Below the pieces are notes generated by a model. The model was not told where the DNA came from, did no database searches, and was given only the letters and a program-made list of their open reading frames with translations. From the NCBI GenBank assembly GCA_028583605.1, contig CM053329.1:36083992-36147991 (forward strand): DNA of 64,000 nucleotides, given 5' to 3'. The DNA is from Dastarcus helophoroides (lineage: Eukaryota > Arthropoda > Insecta > Coleoptera > Bothrideridae). Of the stretch, positions 46,152 to 57,600 are shown piece by piece. Position 1 is the stretch's first letter. Every line of letters begins with the position of its first letter. A program made the position numbers and the translations under genes.

Positions 46152-48426
46152 CTAGCGGACCATCCTTGGTCTCCTGATCCTGGTTGGGACGTTTGGATCG
46201 TAATCCACTGCCTGTCGAACTAGATCGTTGGGATACGTTTTCGCTCTCACCATCGCCCTGGAATTAATTTCCCTAAGAAAATCTCTTACCAAAGGTAGTT
46301 CAGTTTCCCTATGGAGTTGATTGTTTCTTACAAACCATGGAGCGTCCATGGCTTGTCTTAGAAAGACGTTCTGGAACACCTGGAGTTTCTTCATCTGATT
46401 ATTCATCGCTTGTGACCAAGCTACAGATGCGTAGGTCATTGTTGGTCTTATAATTGATTTGTATAGTAACACTTTAAGTCCAATGGACATGTTACTATTT
46501 CTACCAATCATCGCTTGCAGCAGTTCCTTCAGAATTTTGGCTTTGGATACTGCATAATCGATGTGTACTTGGAAAGTAAGTCTTTTGTCAAGAATTACAC
46601 CTAGATACTTTGCCTGAAGACTCCATTCGACGTTTTGCCCATAAACATTTACATGTCCATATAGTTGGAGTCTTCTTCCGGTAAAAAAGACTGCTTGGGC
46701 CTTACCAGCGGTGACTTCATTGACCGAAGCAATCTAGTAGGCTGTCTGTTGCCTCCTGAAGTCGTCTGGTGACCAACTCTGGACTTAGAGAGTACGCCAC
46801 CAAAGCTGTGTCGTCTGCATAAGTTGCCAATAAGGAGTGGTCGATTGTTGGGTCGGTCCTCGGACTGCCAGCTGTAAACAGAGAATACAATAGAAGTGAC
46901 AAGGTAGAGCCTTGAAGCACCCCGTACTGTAGCCTACATTGGTTAGATAGTTCCTGTCCCACCTTTGCTCTGAATGAGCGCTGCTTCAGAAACGAGCTTA
47001 CCATTTGAATCATCGTTAGATGTATTCCAAACTGGTGTGTCTTGTAGACTAGTCCTTGGTGCCAAACTGTGTTAAATGCTTTGAAGATATCAAAGAAAAT
47101 AGCTTTAACTACCTGGTTCAAGTTCATGCGTTCAGTGATTTTTTCAACCACTCTCAGCAGCTGGTCTGAAGTAGAGTGCATAGGTTGGAACCCAAATTGT
47201 TCCTTAGGAATGATATCGCGATCGCTAATGATATTCTGCAGACGCTTCCTCAAAATCCTTTCCGCCACCTTACCCAAGTTGGATAAGAGGCTGATTGGCC
47301 TGTAATTTTGGAAAGATTTTCCATTCTTACCTGGCTTAGGAATGAAGATAACGTTTGCAGTCTTCCATCTTGTGGCAAAATACCGGTACTTAAACATGGA
47401 ATTGACTATTGCTCCAAAGTATGTGACAGCTTGGTCCGAGAGAGACTTCAGAGCTTGGTTTGGAATTCCTTCTCGACCTGGAGACTTTTTGACGTTTAGC
47501 TTGCGCAGAAAGCTTTGGATTTCCTCCTCGTTAGTCGGTTGGATGACATCGTGTTCTTCTGGCACTTCCTCTTAAAGAACTTGAACCTCTTTTTTCACCT
47601 CCTCTACAAAGTCTAAGTCCACTTCTTCAAGTGTGGTCTGACAGTGTCGTTTAAAGGTCTCAGCGAAAGCTGCGGCCTCATCCTGATCGGAGTAAGCCAT
47701 TCCTTGAGGTCCGTGTATCGGTGGGATAGGTTTCCTATCTCTTCTTAGAGCTTTGGCTGTGCGCCAGGGATCTGATGGAGTTTCGAGGTTGCTACTTCTT
47801 AGGTGTTCCTGAAACTTAGAAATTTTTTGCTCTCGGAGCTCATACCTGAGCTCATGGATGAACCTGTGACTTTCACCTTATCTGTTTACAGATTGATCCG
47901 TCTTGCTCTCTTCCTGGTACGATTTTTTCTTCTAATCAGCTCCACCAAGTGATTTGGCAGTGGTTACCTTTTTTCTATACGCCGGAAAGTTTTGGTCGCT
48001 GCCAGAATTGAATCTGTTATGGTTATATCCAGTCTTTTCACCGCCGCGTTGATGTCATCGTTTGTGTTGATCTCTTCAGTCTCTTCCAAGTTGCTGCTAG
48101 ATACTCCCTGAACTGTGTCCAGTTTGTTTTCTTGCAGGTCTCTAGAGGCTTGGGTCCACGATTATCTCCGATGGTCATCATCACTGGTTTGTGGTCTGAG
48201 CTGAGATGTGTAGCTCCATATTGATAACACAGTCCATTATTGGGCCATTTACAAGTGGAACAACGACAACTACATCAACAATTCCAAACACCACGTAGGC
48301 CACAAAAATCTGCGTCATACACGGAGGCAGGGAATCGGACATAAAAAAGTGGCATTTGGCCAGTAGCGGAAGCTTCAACTCTAACGATGGAACATTCATT
48401 GCCGCCACACACCGCAGATGACGCAA
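46152..48426 (-). pseudogene. Jockey-like endonuclease/reverse-transcriptase pseudogene
   Basis: The polymerase copies element RNA into DNA at a nick made by its own endonuclease. Visible in order on the minus strand are the endonuclease end with SDHKPV (about 48200-48183), then linker 'DPWRTAKALRRDRKP', and the reverse transcriptase with 'FIPKPGK', 'YRPISLLSNLGKVAERIL', 'FFDIFKAFNTVWHQGL' (family form has Asp at the second acidic site), 'GVLQGSTLS' (usual GVPQGS) and the catalytic YADD in 'ATYADDTALVA'. A thumb-like segment 'AKYLGVILDKRLTF' follows, and a final frame 46511-46152. Breaks are an in-frame TAA at 47574-47572 and a shift near 46720, where several codons also seem lost. The longest open piece is 282 codons (47565-46717). 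Motif order and spacing fit the Jockey group; the clade call is inference. Confidence 0.85.
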
Positions 48427-48518
48427 AGGTATACAAAAATAATGCCGATTGATTCCAACGCCACTATGTTATAAGATATCATTTCTCAGTACACTCTAAA
48501 ATCGTAACATACTTTGCT

Positions 48519-48662
48519 TTTAATGGGAGTTGAGTTTCAATTATAACAATGTTGCTCCAGCGTTGATATAACTTGGGCTTCATAAAGCTAAGCAACTGAC
48601 GAGATGTAAAGCTTCAATCAAAAGCTCAACTTTTTAAAGACGAATTTGGCAATGATCGCACG
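48519..48662 (-). pseudogene. Small remnant of the 50.4-52.4 kb retrotransposon family
   Basis: The plus-strand sequence matches 50880-51020 in order: 'gttgntataacttgggcttc' against 'gttggcctaacttgagcttt', then 'aactgacgagatgtaaagc' against 'agctgatgagatgtgaagt', then 'gacgaatttggcaa' against 'gacggatttggcaa'. It is a short diverged piece of the region between the polymerase domain and the C-terminal tail. Confidence 0.65.
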
Positions 48663-49539
48663 TGGTTTTTTTAAGAAAAGTAGCTTGAATTTTCTATCAA
48701 ATTTCTTATTAGATGTGTTCACTTGCTTTTAAATATGTCAGATTTTCAATCCGATCTCTGGTAGACTTGGGCATTCGAAGTTATTTCACAATAACATTTT
48801 TTAACGATCGGACGTAGTTAACAATTTCCGTAATTCGCATTGTTTAAGCTTCTCGCTTTCATGGCAATTATAAAATGTAGCAATCAAGACACATAACTTA
48901 CGGCGGCCGACAAATGACAAACCTAATGCAATTGCAATAAATTTAACCGCTTTATCTGCTCACGTAACGGCCACCTCCGCAGATACCCTGCGTGATTGTT
49001 GCTTAAGACTCCATATGCACGCCCTCATTAAACATTTATGCCGTCTTTAAAATGTAACTAAAATGAAAGAACGATTCCGCCCTTCTTTGGCCACATCCGT
49101 CGACCGAGTACAAATCGATAACTGTTTATTATAATTGGAGATGGCAGAAAATTCTTCATCAATTGTATGATAATGGAGCGACCGCTCAAACAGGAATATC
49201 GCCCTGACCTCAGTAATTTAATGCTGGTTTTCTATAAATAAATTTGGGTATCCCAGAAGTATTCAAGATGATATTGATAGGGATTAACTTTGCGAAAAAA
49301 TGATTTTCCTAAGAAAACACATAATTGACATTCCCAACCCTTTATGACCTCCAATGATGCGAAACCTGGTCAGGTGTTAGCAAATATTTATCGAAACATT
49401 GTGAAATTTTTATTATCTGTTGCTTTTTATTCGTCAATAAATTTTAATAGTTATGAAAACGAATAATGCTGGTTATTTTGCCATGGACTGTTAAATCCTA
49501 TTTATGAGATTTAAAGTGTCTACCACGGGAGTAAATGTA
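48663..49539. other. Unique DNA, no gene recognised
   Basis: No motif, repeat or convincing frame. Confidence 0.5.
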
Positions 49540-50417
49540 AGCCCCAACCATTTTTGTTGTGGCACCTCATTGCTACATTTGTCTCTGAAAAGCTGGACTT
49601 TCTTTTTAAGTTAAGAAATGCTTTACATGCCATCAGATGCTTACTGTCTTTAAAGCTTAAGTTAGACCAAGGCTGGAGCAATGTTCTTGTGTCTAAAGTT
49701 CAGACCCAAAAGAACCATTGGTTTGGTTGCACTCAATTCAAAGAAGATGTTAGTACACACTCGTAGACAAATCGAGCGAATGTCTACAGATAAATCAAGA
49801 ATTTTGTCTCTAGACAGTCTCGAACAAACTTTAAAATGACTAGGGACTTTGTCAGGCGTCAACACCTGAGCAATTCAACTAAGCTAATTTCCGAGACATC
49901 ATTGACAAGACAGCGATCCCTGGAATTGCTGTTTGTTCACAAGGAGTTGAAAAAACAAACGATTTGTTCTCCATTTATTTACAGACAATCGCAGAACTTT
50001 GTCCTATAGAGACTTTGTTGCAAATGTGTACCAGTCATTACGATTTTATAGTGACGAAACATTCACAACTAGTAATTTTCTTATAGTGTCTTGGAATTGC
50101 CAATTGGCAGTTTGATATTTAGCTGTAGCGACTGTTCTAGGTAGTCGACGCCCCATTGTGGTTGGAGCTAGCGCTCCTGATGAAATGCCGCCTTTTTATA
50201 ACTATTCTATGGTTATGTGGCCTTCCTGTATGAAGGGGGTTTTGCGGTATCCATCAAAAATCTTGAATGGTGTTTGAAGTTTTGGATGTAATTATCGTTT
50301 TCTCATCTGTGAATGGTCCAGAAAGTGGCAGATATTAATGGACCGTGCTTTGAGATCAAAATATAGTCGCACACCACCAAAGATACGGTCCAGAAAGTTA
50401 CGGATATAAATGGGGCG
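49540..50417 (+). repeat. Diverged retrotransposon tail plus repeat unit
   Basis: From 49650 to 49900 the plus strand is a diverged copy of the C-terminal region of the family at 50418-52417: 'aaagcttaagttagaccaag', 'aaagttcagaccc' and 'ttcaattcaaagaagatg' all correspond. From 50090 the sequence is a unit of the repeat also present at 55250-57070 ('gccccattgtggttggagc', 'gatattaatgg', 'caccaccaaagat'). The 2.0-kb retrotransposon interrupts this unit at 50418. Confidence 0.75.
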
Positions 50418-52417
50418 TTTTTTTTAAACGTTTAATCCACTCGCAAAGGGTAACCCCATTATGCTTTCAAAGCACTGCTAGTAGGATGCGGAAACAAGAA
50501 TAGATGGCGATGAACCGCCTTCTTAAACAAGGATAGGTTGTAATTTTTGGGGAAAATTCCATTCGGTAACAAGTTCCACAACTTGGAAGTTCTATAGAAA
50601 AAAGTGTCTCCGTAGACAGAAGTCCTTACTGTGTTAAGCTGGACAGCACAGGAATTTGCTGTCTCCGACTAGCCTAGTACGCCTCAAGAATCTTGCCCTT
50701 GAGGGGACCAATCCTATTAGTTCCTGCAAGCATCTTCCATGATAGTACTTGTAGAAAAGAGACAAGTCACCAACCACACGCCTGTGCTCTAGTGTTTTGA
50801 GAGAATAGGTCAGACTCTTGTCATCAATTAGGCGAATCACTCTTCTTTGAATTGAATCCAAGAGAGCTAAAGTGTGTTTTGGGGACTGAACTTTAAATAT
50901 GAGAACAGTATTCTAGTGTTGGCCTAACTTGAGCTTTGTATAATGTTAATAGCTGATGAGATGTGAAGTACTTTTTAGCTTTAAAAAAAAGCCTAGCTTC
51001 TGAGAGACGGATTTGGCAAAGGCGCTCACATCATCGTCCCAAGAGAAGGTAGTGCTTGCAGTTCACTCCTTAGGATGGATAGATTAGATCCCATCAAAAG
51101 GATTTTACCGTCCATTAGTATGTTTGTTGCATTATCCCTTGATGTTTTCTTAGAGAAAACCGCGGCCTGAATTTTTAAAGCGTTGAAGTCGACCAAATTG
51201 TCCTTACCCCTATTTCAGAATAATTTCAAGATCCCGAATAATCGTCTGTATCTGTTGTTTCTTTAGTCGATTTGAAGCAGCGATAGATAATGGTTTGTCG
51301 GAGAAAAAAGATGACACAAGGTTACTATCATCTGCGTAGCTGTACATAGGATTGGAAGTTGAAGCTAAGAGATCGTTTATATGTAACGAAAAATAGAGTA
51401 GGAGACAGAACAGATCCCTGAGGCACCCCTGTTTTTTTATGTGTAACATAAAAAGAGTAGGGAACAGAATAGACCCCTGAGGCACCCCTGCGTTAATCGC
51501 AAATATCTTGGATGAGATGCCAGCGACGACTGACCTGAAGAGATCTGTCAGCTAGAAAATTGGATATCAAATGACAGAGTCCAGGAGGAGAACCAAAAGA
51601 TGTTAATTTGGCGAGAAGAAATCGGTGGCAGACTCTGTCGAAAGCCTTTGAGATATCCAATGCCACAATCCTAGCCTCACCATGTTTTTTCATGGCTGAG
51701 GTACAGATATAAATAACATATGCCAGTAGATCGCCAGTGGAACGTTGTTGTCTAAAACCGTATTGCCTGTCTGAGATGATTCTATTTTCCTCCAGCTATT
51801 TGAGAATCTCGATGCTGATAACCTTTTCCATCACTTAAGGTATAACGGGTAACAAAGATATTGGGCGATAGTTGTTAGCCAGATTCCCTTTTTTCTTTTT
51901 AGGGAACTCTAGCATATTTCCAGATGTTGGGGAATACACGTCTCTGTTGTAAGAGAACGTGGACAATTTGCTTAGAACAAGAGTCTACTCTAAGTGCGCA
52001 CTTTTTAAGAATAATAGCGGGAATACCATCAAAACCAGAAGCTTTCGAGGTGTCGAGTTCAAGGAGAAATCTTCCCGATTGTGCGTTGTTTGAAAACAAC
52101 TTCAGACATCGAAGTGCCAACCTTAGGAAGAATAGAAGGTTCTGCGTTTCGAGAATCAAGATTGGAATTTTCAACAAACATTAAGGCTAACATGTCAGCC
52201 TTTTCCTTGGAAGGTAGTAGCAATATTGCTATTTTTATCAAGTAAAGGTGTTAAATTCTTTCCAATCGACCTCGCCCCAAAAGGACCTGGAACCGTTTGG
52301 ACAGTTGATAAGCCTCTGGCGCATTTTACGATCGAAAATTACCATTTGCCTCGTCAATAACCTGTTTACAAGAATTTTGTACATCCACAAATATGGTCCG
52401 AAGTCTCGACTGAGGGA
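50418..52417 (-). pseudogene. Non-LTR retrotransposon, 2.0-kb 5'-truncated copy
   Basis: On the minus strand from 52417: 'LINCPNGSRSFW', then 'LDTSKASGFDGIPAIILKK', 'ALDISKAFDRVCH' (motif A), 'PQGSILFPTLFMLHI' (motif B), 'MYSYADDSNLVSS' (catalytic YADD), 'LDSIQRRVIRLIDDKSLTY', 'GDLSLFYKYYHGRC', the tail 'YRTSKLWNLLPNGIFP', and the same 3' end and A-tract as the copy at 8306-8717. Endonuclease and start are missing. Frames 52177-51899, 51693-51493, 51485-51210 and 50861-50634 are separated by stops and shifts. A 55-60 bp tandem duplication disrupts motif B. The target is the repeat unit: 'aatggggcg' on one side and 'ctttgatatcaa' on the other rejoin the unit seen intact at 56033. Jockey/CR1-type group; the clade is not certain. 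Confidence 0.88.
51376..51490 (-). repeat. Tandem duplication inside the polymerase domain
   Basis: 51376-51431 and 51436-51490 are near-identical; both end 'ccctgaggcacccctg' on the plus strand. The duplicated segment encodes the motif B region just before YADD, so the protein would contain that region twice in different frames. Confidence 0.85.
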
Positions 52418-52599
52418 CTTTGATATCAAAATGGAGCCAAACCTCATCAAAGGTAGGGCCAAGTGATTATCCTACATAACCATCTGTCAGGTTGATGATC
52501 GTGTTCACGTAATTTTCGGACTTCTAATACGCTTTTATTTCTTCATGTTTGTCGCGCATACTTCTCTGATAAATAATAAGAACACAAATTTATAAAAGA
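52418..52599. repeat. Right half of the interrupted repeat unit
   Basis: Starting 'ctttgatatcaaaatggagc', it continues 'ggccaagtgattatc', 'gttgatgatcgt' and 'cttctaatacgc' exactly as in the units at 55545-55665 and 56045-56170. Confidence 0.8.
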
Positions 52600-53560
52600 A
52601 CTGAACACATACACCAAAACTTTCATACAAGTAGGAAATGACTTAACATCAGCAATACCAACCACTACCGGCGTGAGACAGAACACAGCTTTAGTCCAAT
52701 ACTGTTTAATCTGAAAATGGATGAAATCATAAAAAAAATGATGAGTGGAGGATATAGTATGAGCGACAAAAAAAATAGTATATTACGCAGACGACGCTCT
52801 ACTGCTAGCGGAAAGCGAAGACGAAACTGCAGAGACTACTGTTTAGATTTCAACAAACAGCGAAAAGGTATAATATGACCATATCTATCTAGAAAATCCA
52901 ATCAAAGGTCATTGCAAAAGAGCCCAGAAGATCCAAACTTGCAGTCTACGATAAGAGTATTGAACAGGTTATGAACTTCAAGTACTTGGACGTCAACATC
53001 ACGAGCGAAAGAAACCTCAGAGAAGAAACTTGAAACCAACTAAATAAAGAAAGCAGTCGTCATATCTGAGCATCTAAGAGACATAATCTAGAGAAATAAG
53101 CATTTGAGTACCAAAAGTAAAGTAAGAAAATACAAAACATATGTCAAACCAGTCATGACCTACGCAATCGAAACAAGAGTGGGCTACACATACACCAAAC
53201 GCATACTGAGTCGAAATGACACACTAAGAACAATAACAGGAAACACTCTACGAGATCAAAAAGGGAGCGAGAATATAAGGGAATACCTGTGACATTCAAG
53301 ACGTAGTAGGATGGTCAAGAGAAAGAAGAAGAGAATGAAGAGATGACGTAAAACACATGGCAAGCGACCACCTGGCGAAAATAGCCCTAGCTAAAAAACC
53401 CAACACCAAACGACCACCATGAAGATCATCGAAACCTTGGCACAGAGAGCTAGACATCCAGCTCACAGGATGCTTCCAAATTGAAGACAACCAGGACAGC
53501 ATCCAATACAAAGAAGAAGAAGAGAAGAGAAGAGAAGAACTCTGGCAGGTAATCGTATTT
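52600..53560 (+). pseudogene. RTE-like non-LTR retrotransposon fragment
   Basis: The plus strand gives in order 'YTKTFIQVGNDLTSAIP' and 'TTTGVRQ' (motif B start), 'VYYADDALLLAESEDE' (motif C, about 52775-52820), 'VIAKEPRRSKLAVYDKS', 'IEQVMNFKYLDVNITSE', 'MSTKSKVRKYKTYVKPVMTY' (53104 onward), 'IQDVVGWSRERRREWRDDV' and 'LAKIALAKKPNTKRPP'. This series fits the reverse transcriptase end and C-terminus of RTE-type elements. Frames change several times and stops are frequent, so it is dead. The endonuclease and the first half of the polymerase are missing. It lies within the repeat region but is unrelated in sequence to the 50.4-52.4 kb element. Confidence 0.85.
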
Positions 53561-54599
53561 GCATTACGTACGCTCATCATGAAATTGCATCTATTTTTTC
53601 CCATCACCCTCAGTTTTCATGTGACAAGGTAAAATTGATTTATAGAAAAATAGTCTTCCCCCAAAATACTGTTGCTTTTATTTAGATTTATATATTATTA
53701 TCTAACATCTTCATAAATTTTATCAGAAATAAGACATAATATCATGATCATATTAATTATTTATTTAAAGATTTCATCATTAAAATTTAGGTACTTTTTA
53801 TAGTGAATGGGACACTAGGAGTAAAACAAATTACAATTAAAGAAAGGTTTTGCCTCCACGTACATCTTTCATTTATGAATACAAAAATCCGTGTAAAGCT
53901 CTGGTTTATTTCTTTCAAAATTTCATATAAAATTAGAAGTACCAAAAATTTAGTAGGGGTGATGGATCTTAATAAAAATGGTTTTTTATATGTTAAAAAG
54001 AAATTTCCCAGAATGAGTGAAATAGCAGTAGCAGTAGGACTTCTAATGAAAAAAATTAATAAAGGACTCATTATTTAGAGGAAAATGAAATGTTTTGAAA
54101 AAATTCAACCTGAAGATGCCCCAAGAATTTAATTGTAAAATTTTTGGGTACCAAAGGACTGATATCTGTAAACAGTTGGTTTACGAAGTTTTATTGGAGC
54201 ATAAAGTTTTGCATTGCAATGAAGCTTAAGATTCATTTTTTGGACACACTTCTGGACATTTGTCCTGAGAGTTAGGGAGCCTTTGAGGCTTTAAAAGATA
54301 AGAACGAATAAAAGTTTCATCAGTACATTCCAATCATCAAAAATTTATTCAAGACAGATTAAACTGAAGTGTGTTGGCTGACTACTGTTGGTCAATCAAG
54401 AAGGACCAATTAAAATCTAAATAATCCAGAAAAACTAGAAGTTCCCTAATGTAACCTTTTTCTGTAGAACCATCATTTTCTAAACATTTGAACAAAAATG
54501 TAGGGGGTGATGACAATTTTAAAACTGGTTATTTTAAATGAGCAACAACTTAATACTATCAAAAACACAAGAGAAGTTCATGTGATACGACACAACTTA
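53561..54599. other. Unique AT-rich DNA, no gene recognised
   Basis: Two overlapping frames of about 90 codons lie on opposite strands at 53787-54078. I see no family motif in either; both may be chance in AT-rich DNA. Confidence 0.45.
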
Positions 54600-57500
54600 A
54601 ATTTTACTTGAACCAGTGTAAGAATAACTCACATTCTAGCAGCTACTAACTCGTTATAAAGTCTAGGTTCTAAGTTTTAGTTAGTCAAACGTTGGCTTCA
54701 ACTAGAGAACTAGGAATAGCCCTGGAACTTCATCTTCGAAACACACATTGGCTGCTTTGATTTCCATTCAAAGAATTCATTATAAAACTACCTCTGGATC
54801 TGCTAAGACACGACTTATTTCTTCCATGAACAGGTTAATTAAAGACAGTTCGCAAAAGCTAATAGGCTCTAATTCTGTAGGAGCTATAAGATATAGAAAT
54901 AGTTGGGGTCGGAAAATTTCTGCAAAATACAATAAAACGCAGCGAGAACTTCTATCTATTTAAACACCAGTTGATCTTCTTCGCCTCATGCTTGACAAAG
55001 CAATACCCTTTCTGGGTGAATTATCCGAAAAAAGAAACAGCAGAAAACAATAAGCTTAAGTTTTTAGCAGTAGGATACTTTTTATCTAAAAGAAAAATTA
55101 TAAAATATTATTAAATATGTAGTCCCCTCAGACCCTCACTATCTATGAAGCCCAAATTAGACCAAAGCTGGAGCAACTTTCTTGTGTCTAAAGCTTAGCT
55201 CCGAAACCAACATTGGCTTATTTGAACTCATTTGAAAGAAGAGCATGTTACGATTTTAATTCGTAACCTGTAATTTCTTATAATGTCGTTGAAATTGTCA
55301 ATTGGCAACAACGTATAGCATTTTTGGTGGGCAGCGGTAGTGTTGTCGATGCCTCATTGTCGTTATACCTAGCGTTCCTGGCGAAATATCACTTTTTATA
55401 GTTAATCTCGTGTCGTGTGTGGCCTTCGTATGTGAAGTTGGTGGTATCCATCAAAGATCCTTGGTAACGTTTAAAGCTTTGGAAGTAGTTATTGTTTTTT
55501 TTTACCTGTGGATGGCTCATAAAGCTATGGGTATTAATGGGGCGTGCTTTGATATCAATATGGAGCCGCACGTCACCAAAAATAGGACCAAGTGATTATC
55601 TTTCATAAGCATCCGTTAGCTTGATGATCGTATCCTCGTTATTTTAAGGCTTCTAATACGCTTAGTAGAGCGTCGACTTTATTCCGTGGGCTTCTCCGAT
55701 TATCAACCATCATAACTAAGAAATATTTCAGATCCCATCAGTTACCAACGCTCTGTAAAGCCAAAGTCCTAAGTTTTAGTTAGACTCATGTTGGAGCACA
55801 GTTGTCATGCCTGCAATTCATCTTTTAAACATACGTTGGCCCTTTTAAATTCCATTTAAAGAACTGATATAAAATTTCCTGGTGGACTGCCACATTTTTG
55901 TGACTAATCTACTGTCGCGTGGCCTTCGTATATGAAGGAAGTTTTTATGGTATCGCTCAAAAATCCTTGGTTGTGTTTGAAGCTTTGGACGTAGTTATCG
56001 TTTTCTCATCTGTGGATGGCCTAGAAAGTTTCGGATATTAATGGGGCGTGCTTTGATATCAAAATGGTGCCGCATGTCACCAAAAATAGCACCAAAGGAT
56101 TATCTTCCATAAGCATCCGATAGGTTGATGATCCTGTCCTTGTTATTTTAAGGCTTCTAACACGCTTATAGGAAGTCGTTTTTATTTCGTAGGATTTTCC
56201 CATCATCAGCCATCAAAACTAAGAAATATTTCAGGATACCATCATTTACCAACGCCCTGTAAAGCGAAAATCCTAAGTTTAGTTAGAGTCACGTTAGAGC
56301 CCAGTTATCATGCCTTAAATTTATCTTCAAAACACATATCGCCTCTTTTAAATCCCATTTAAAGAACTGATAATAAAACTTCCTGGCGGACTACCACATT
56401 TTTGTGACTGATCCCCTGTCGCGTGGCCTTTGTATATGAAGGAGGTTTTTGTGCTAGCGATCAAAAATCTTTGGTCATTTTTTCATTTGTGGGTTGCCCA
56501 GAAAGTTCCGGATATTAATGGGGTGTGCTTTAATATTAAAATGAAGCCGTACATCACCAAAGATAAGGCCAAGTGATTATCTTGCATAAGCATCCGTTAG
56601 GTTGATGATCGTTTCCTCGTTATTTTAAGGCTCCTAATATGCTTATAGAGCGTCGTCTTTATTCCGTGTGCTTCTCCCATCATCATCCATCATAATTAAG
56701 AAATATTTCAGATTCCATCAGTTACTAACTCTCTGTAAAGCCAAAGTCCTAAGTTTTAGTTGTGCCTGAAATTCATTTCCAAAATACATATTGGCTCTTT
56801 TAAATCCTATTTAAAGAACTGACTATAAAACTTTCTAACGAAATTCCACATTTTTGTAGCTATCCTCATGCCGGTGGCATTCCTGTGTGATTGTTTTTCC
56901 ACCTCTAGGTGGCCCAGAAAACAACAAATATTAATGGACCATGCTTTGCCATCAATATGAAGCTGCACGCCATCAAAGATAAGGCCACCTGATTTGTTTT
57001 ACTTTATCATCCGTCAGGTTGATGATTCTATTCTCGTTATTTTCAGGCTCCTAATACGCTCTCGTTCCTTCGTCTGCTTCTTCAAAGAATTGGATCATCC
57101 TCCATCGTAATCATAACTGACAATAATTCACATCCCATCAGGTACTAACGCGTTATAAAGCACCCAAATTCTAAGTTCTAATTAGGCTAAAGATTGGAGC
57201 ACTGTTATGTTTGAAACCATCTCCAAAATAGACATTGGCTTTTTAATTTTTTTTTCAAAGAATTTATTCTAAAACTTCCTCTGGGTCTCTTCCAGACTCT
57301 AAGGCTCAAGCAAATGGTGATCGACTTGTCTCTTTTTCATAAACACGTTCATTGAGAATGTTCGTAAAAGCTAATCTCTCTAATTCTTTAAGAGATCTGA
57401 AGATATAAAAATAATTGGGGGAGGAAAATTTCTGTGAAATACAACAAAACTGCGGCGAGAGCTTCTATCTATTCAAAACAGCAATTGATTTACTTTCGCC

Positions 57501-57600
57501 TCCCACTTGAAGAGCAAATAGTCTTTCTGAGGAAACTATATGAATAACGATAAAGCAGGAAACAATGAACTAGCTTTTTAACAATAGCACACTTCTTACC
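54600..57600 (+). repeat. Tandem array derived from a non-LTR retrotransposon C-terminus
   Basis: Units of about 415-505 bp contain 'gatattaatggggcgtgct' near 55531, 56033, 56511 and 56927. Each unit also holds a diverged stretch of the retrotransposon tail, for example 'IYEAQIRPKLEQLSCV' and 'LAPKPTLAYLNSFERRAC' encoded near 55155-55245. That stretch corresponds to 'LYKAQVRP' through 'LDSIQRR' of the family at 50418-52417. Further tail-like segments ('gacttatttcttcc..gaacag', 'aaaagctaat') occur at 54800-54870 and 57330-57390, and 54740-55080 matches 57220-57560. All copies are heavily mutated and no frame is long. Confidence 0.75.

Larger units (their letters stand above)
45921..48430 (-). 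mobile_element. Jockey-like non-LTR retrotransposon, 5'-truncated
   Basis: On the minus strand the element runs from the end of its endonuclease domain through the reverse transcriptase and a 3' untranslated region of about 230 bp to a short A-tract (T-run at 45921-45929 on the plus strand). The 5' endonuclease start is absent or unrecognisable. The 3' region contains a perfect hairpin at 46061-46090. Confidence 0.8.

Noticed and set aside
50930..50990. CTGATGA-type word near 50952 and CTGACGA near 48596 as further hammerhead cores
   Set aside because: Neither is followed by a stem II and GAAA; both are part of the decayed retrotransposon coding sequence.
53787..54078. Overlapping frames of about 90 codons on both strands, possible small gene
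   Set aside because: No family motif, no supporting context, and overlapping frames on both strands are common in this base composition.
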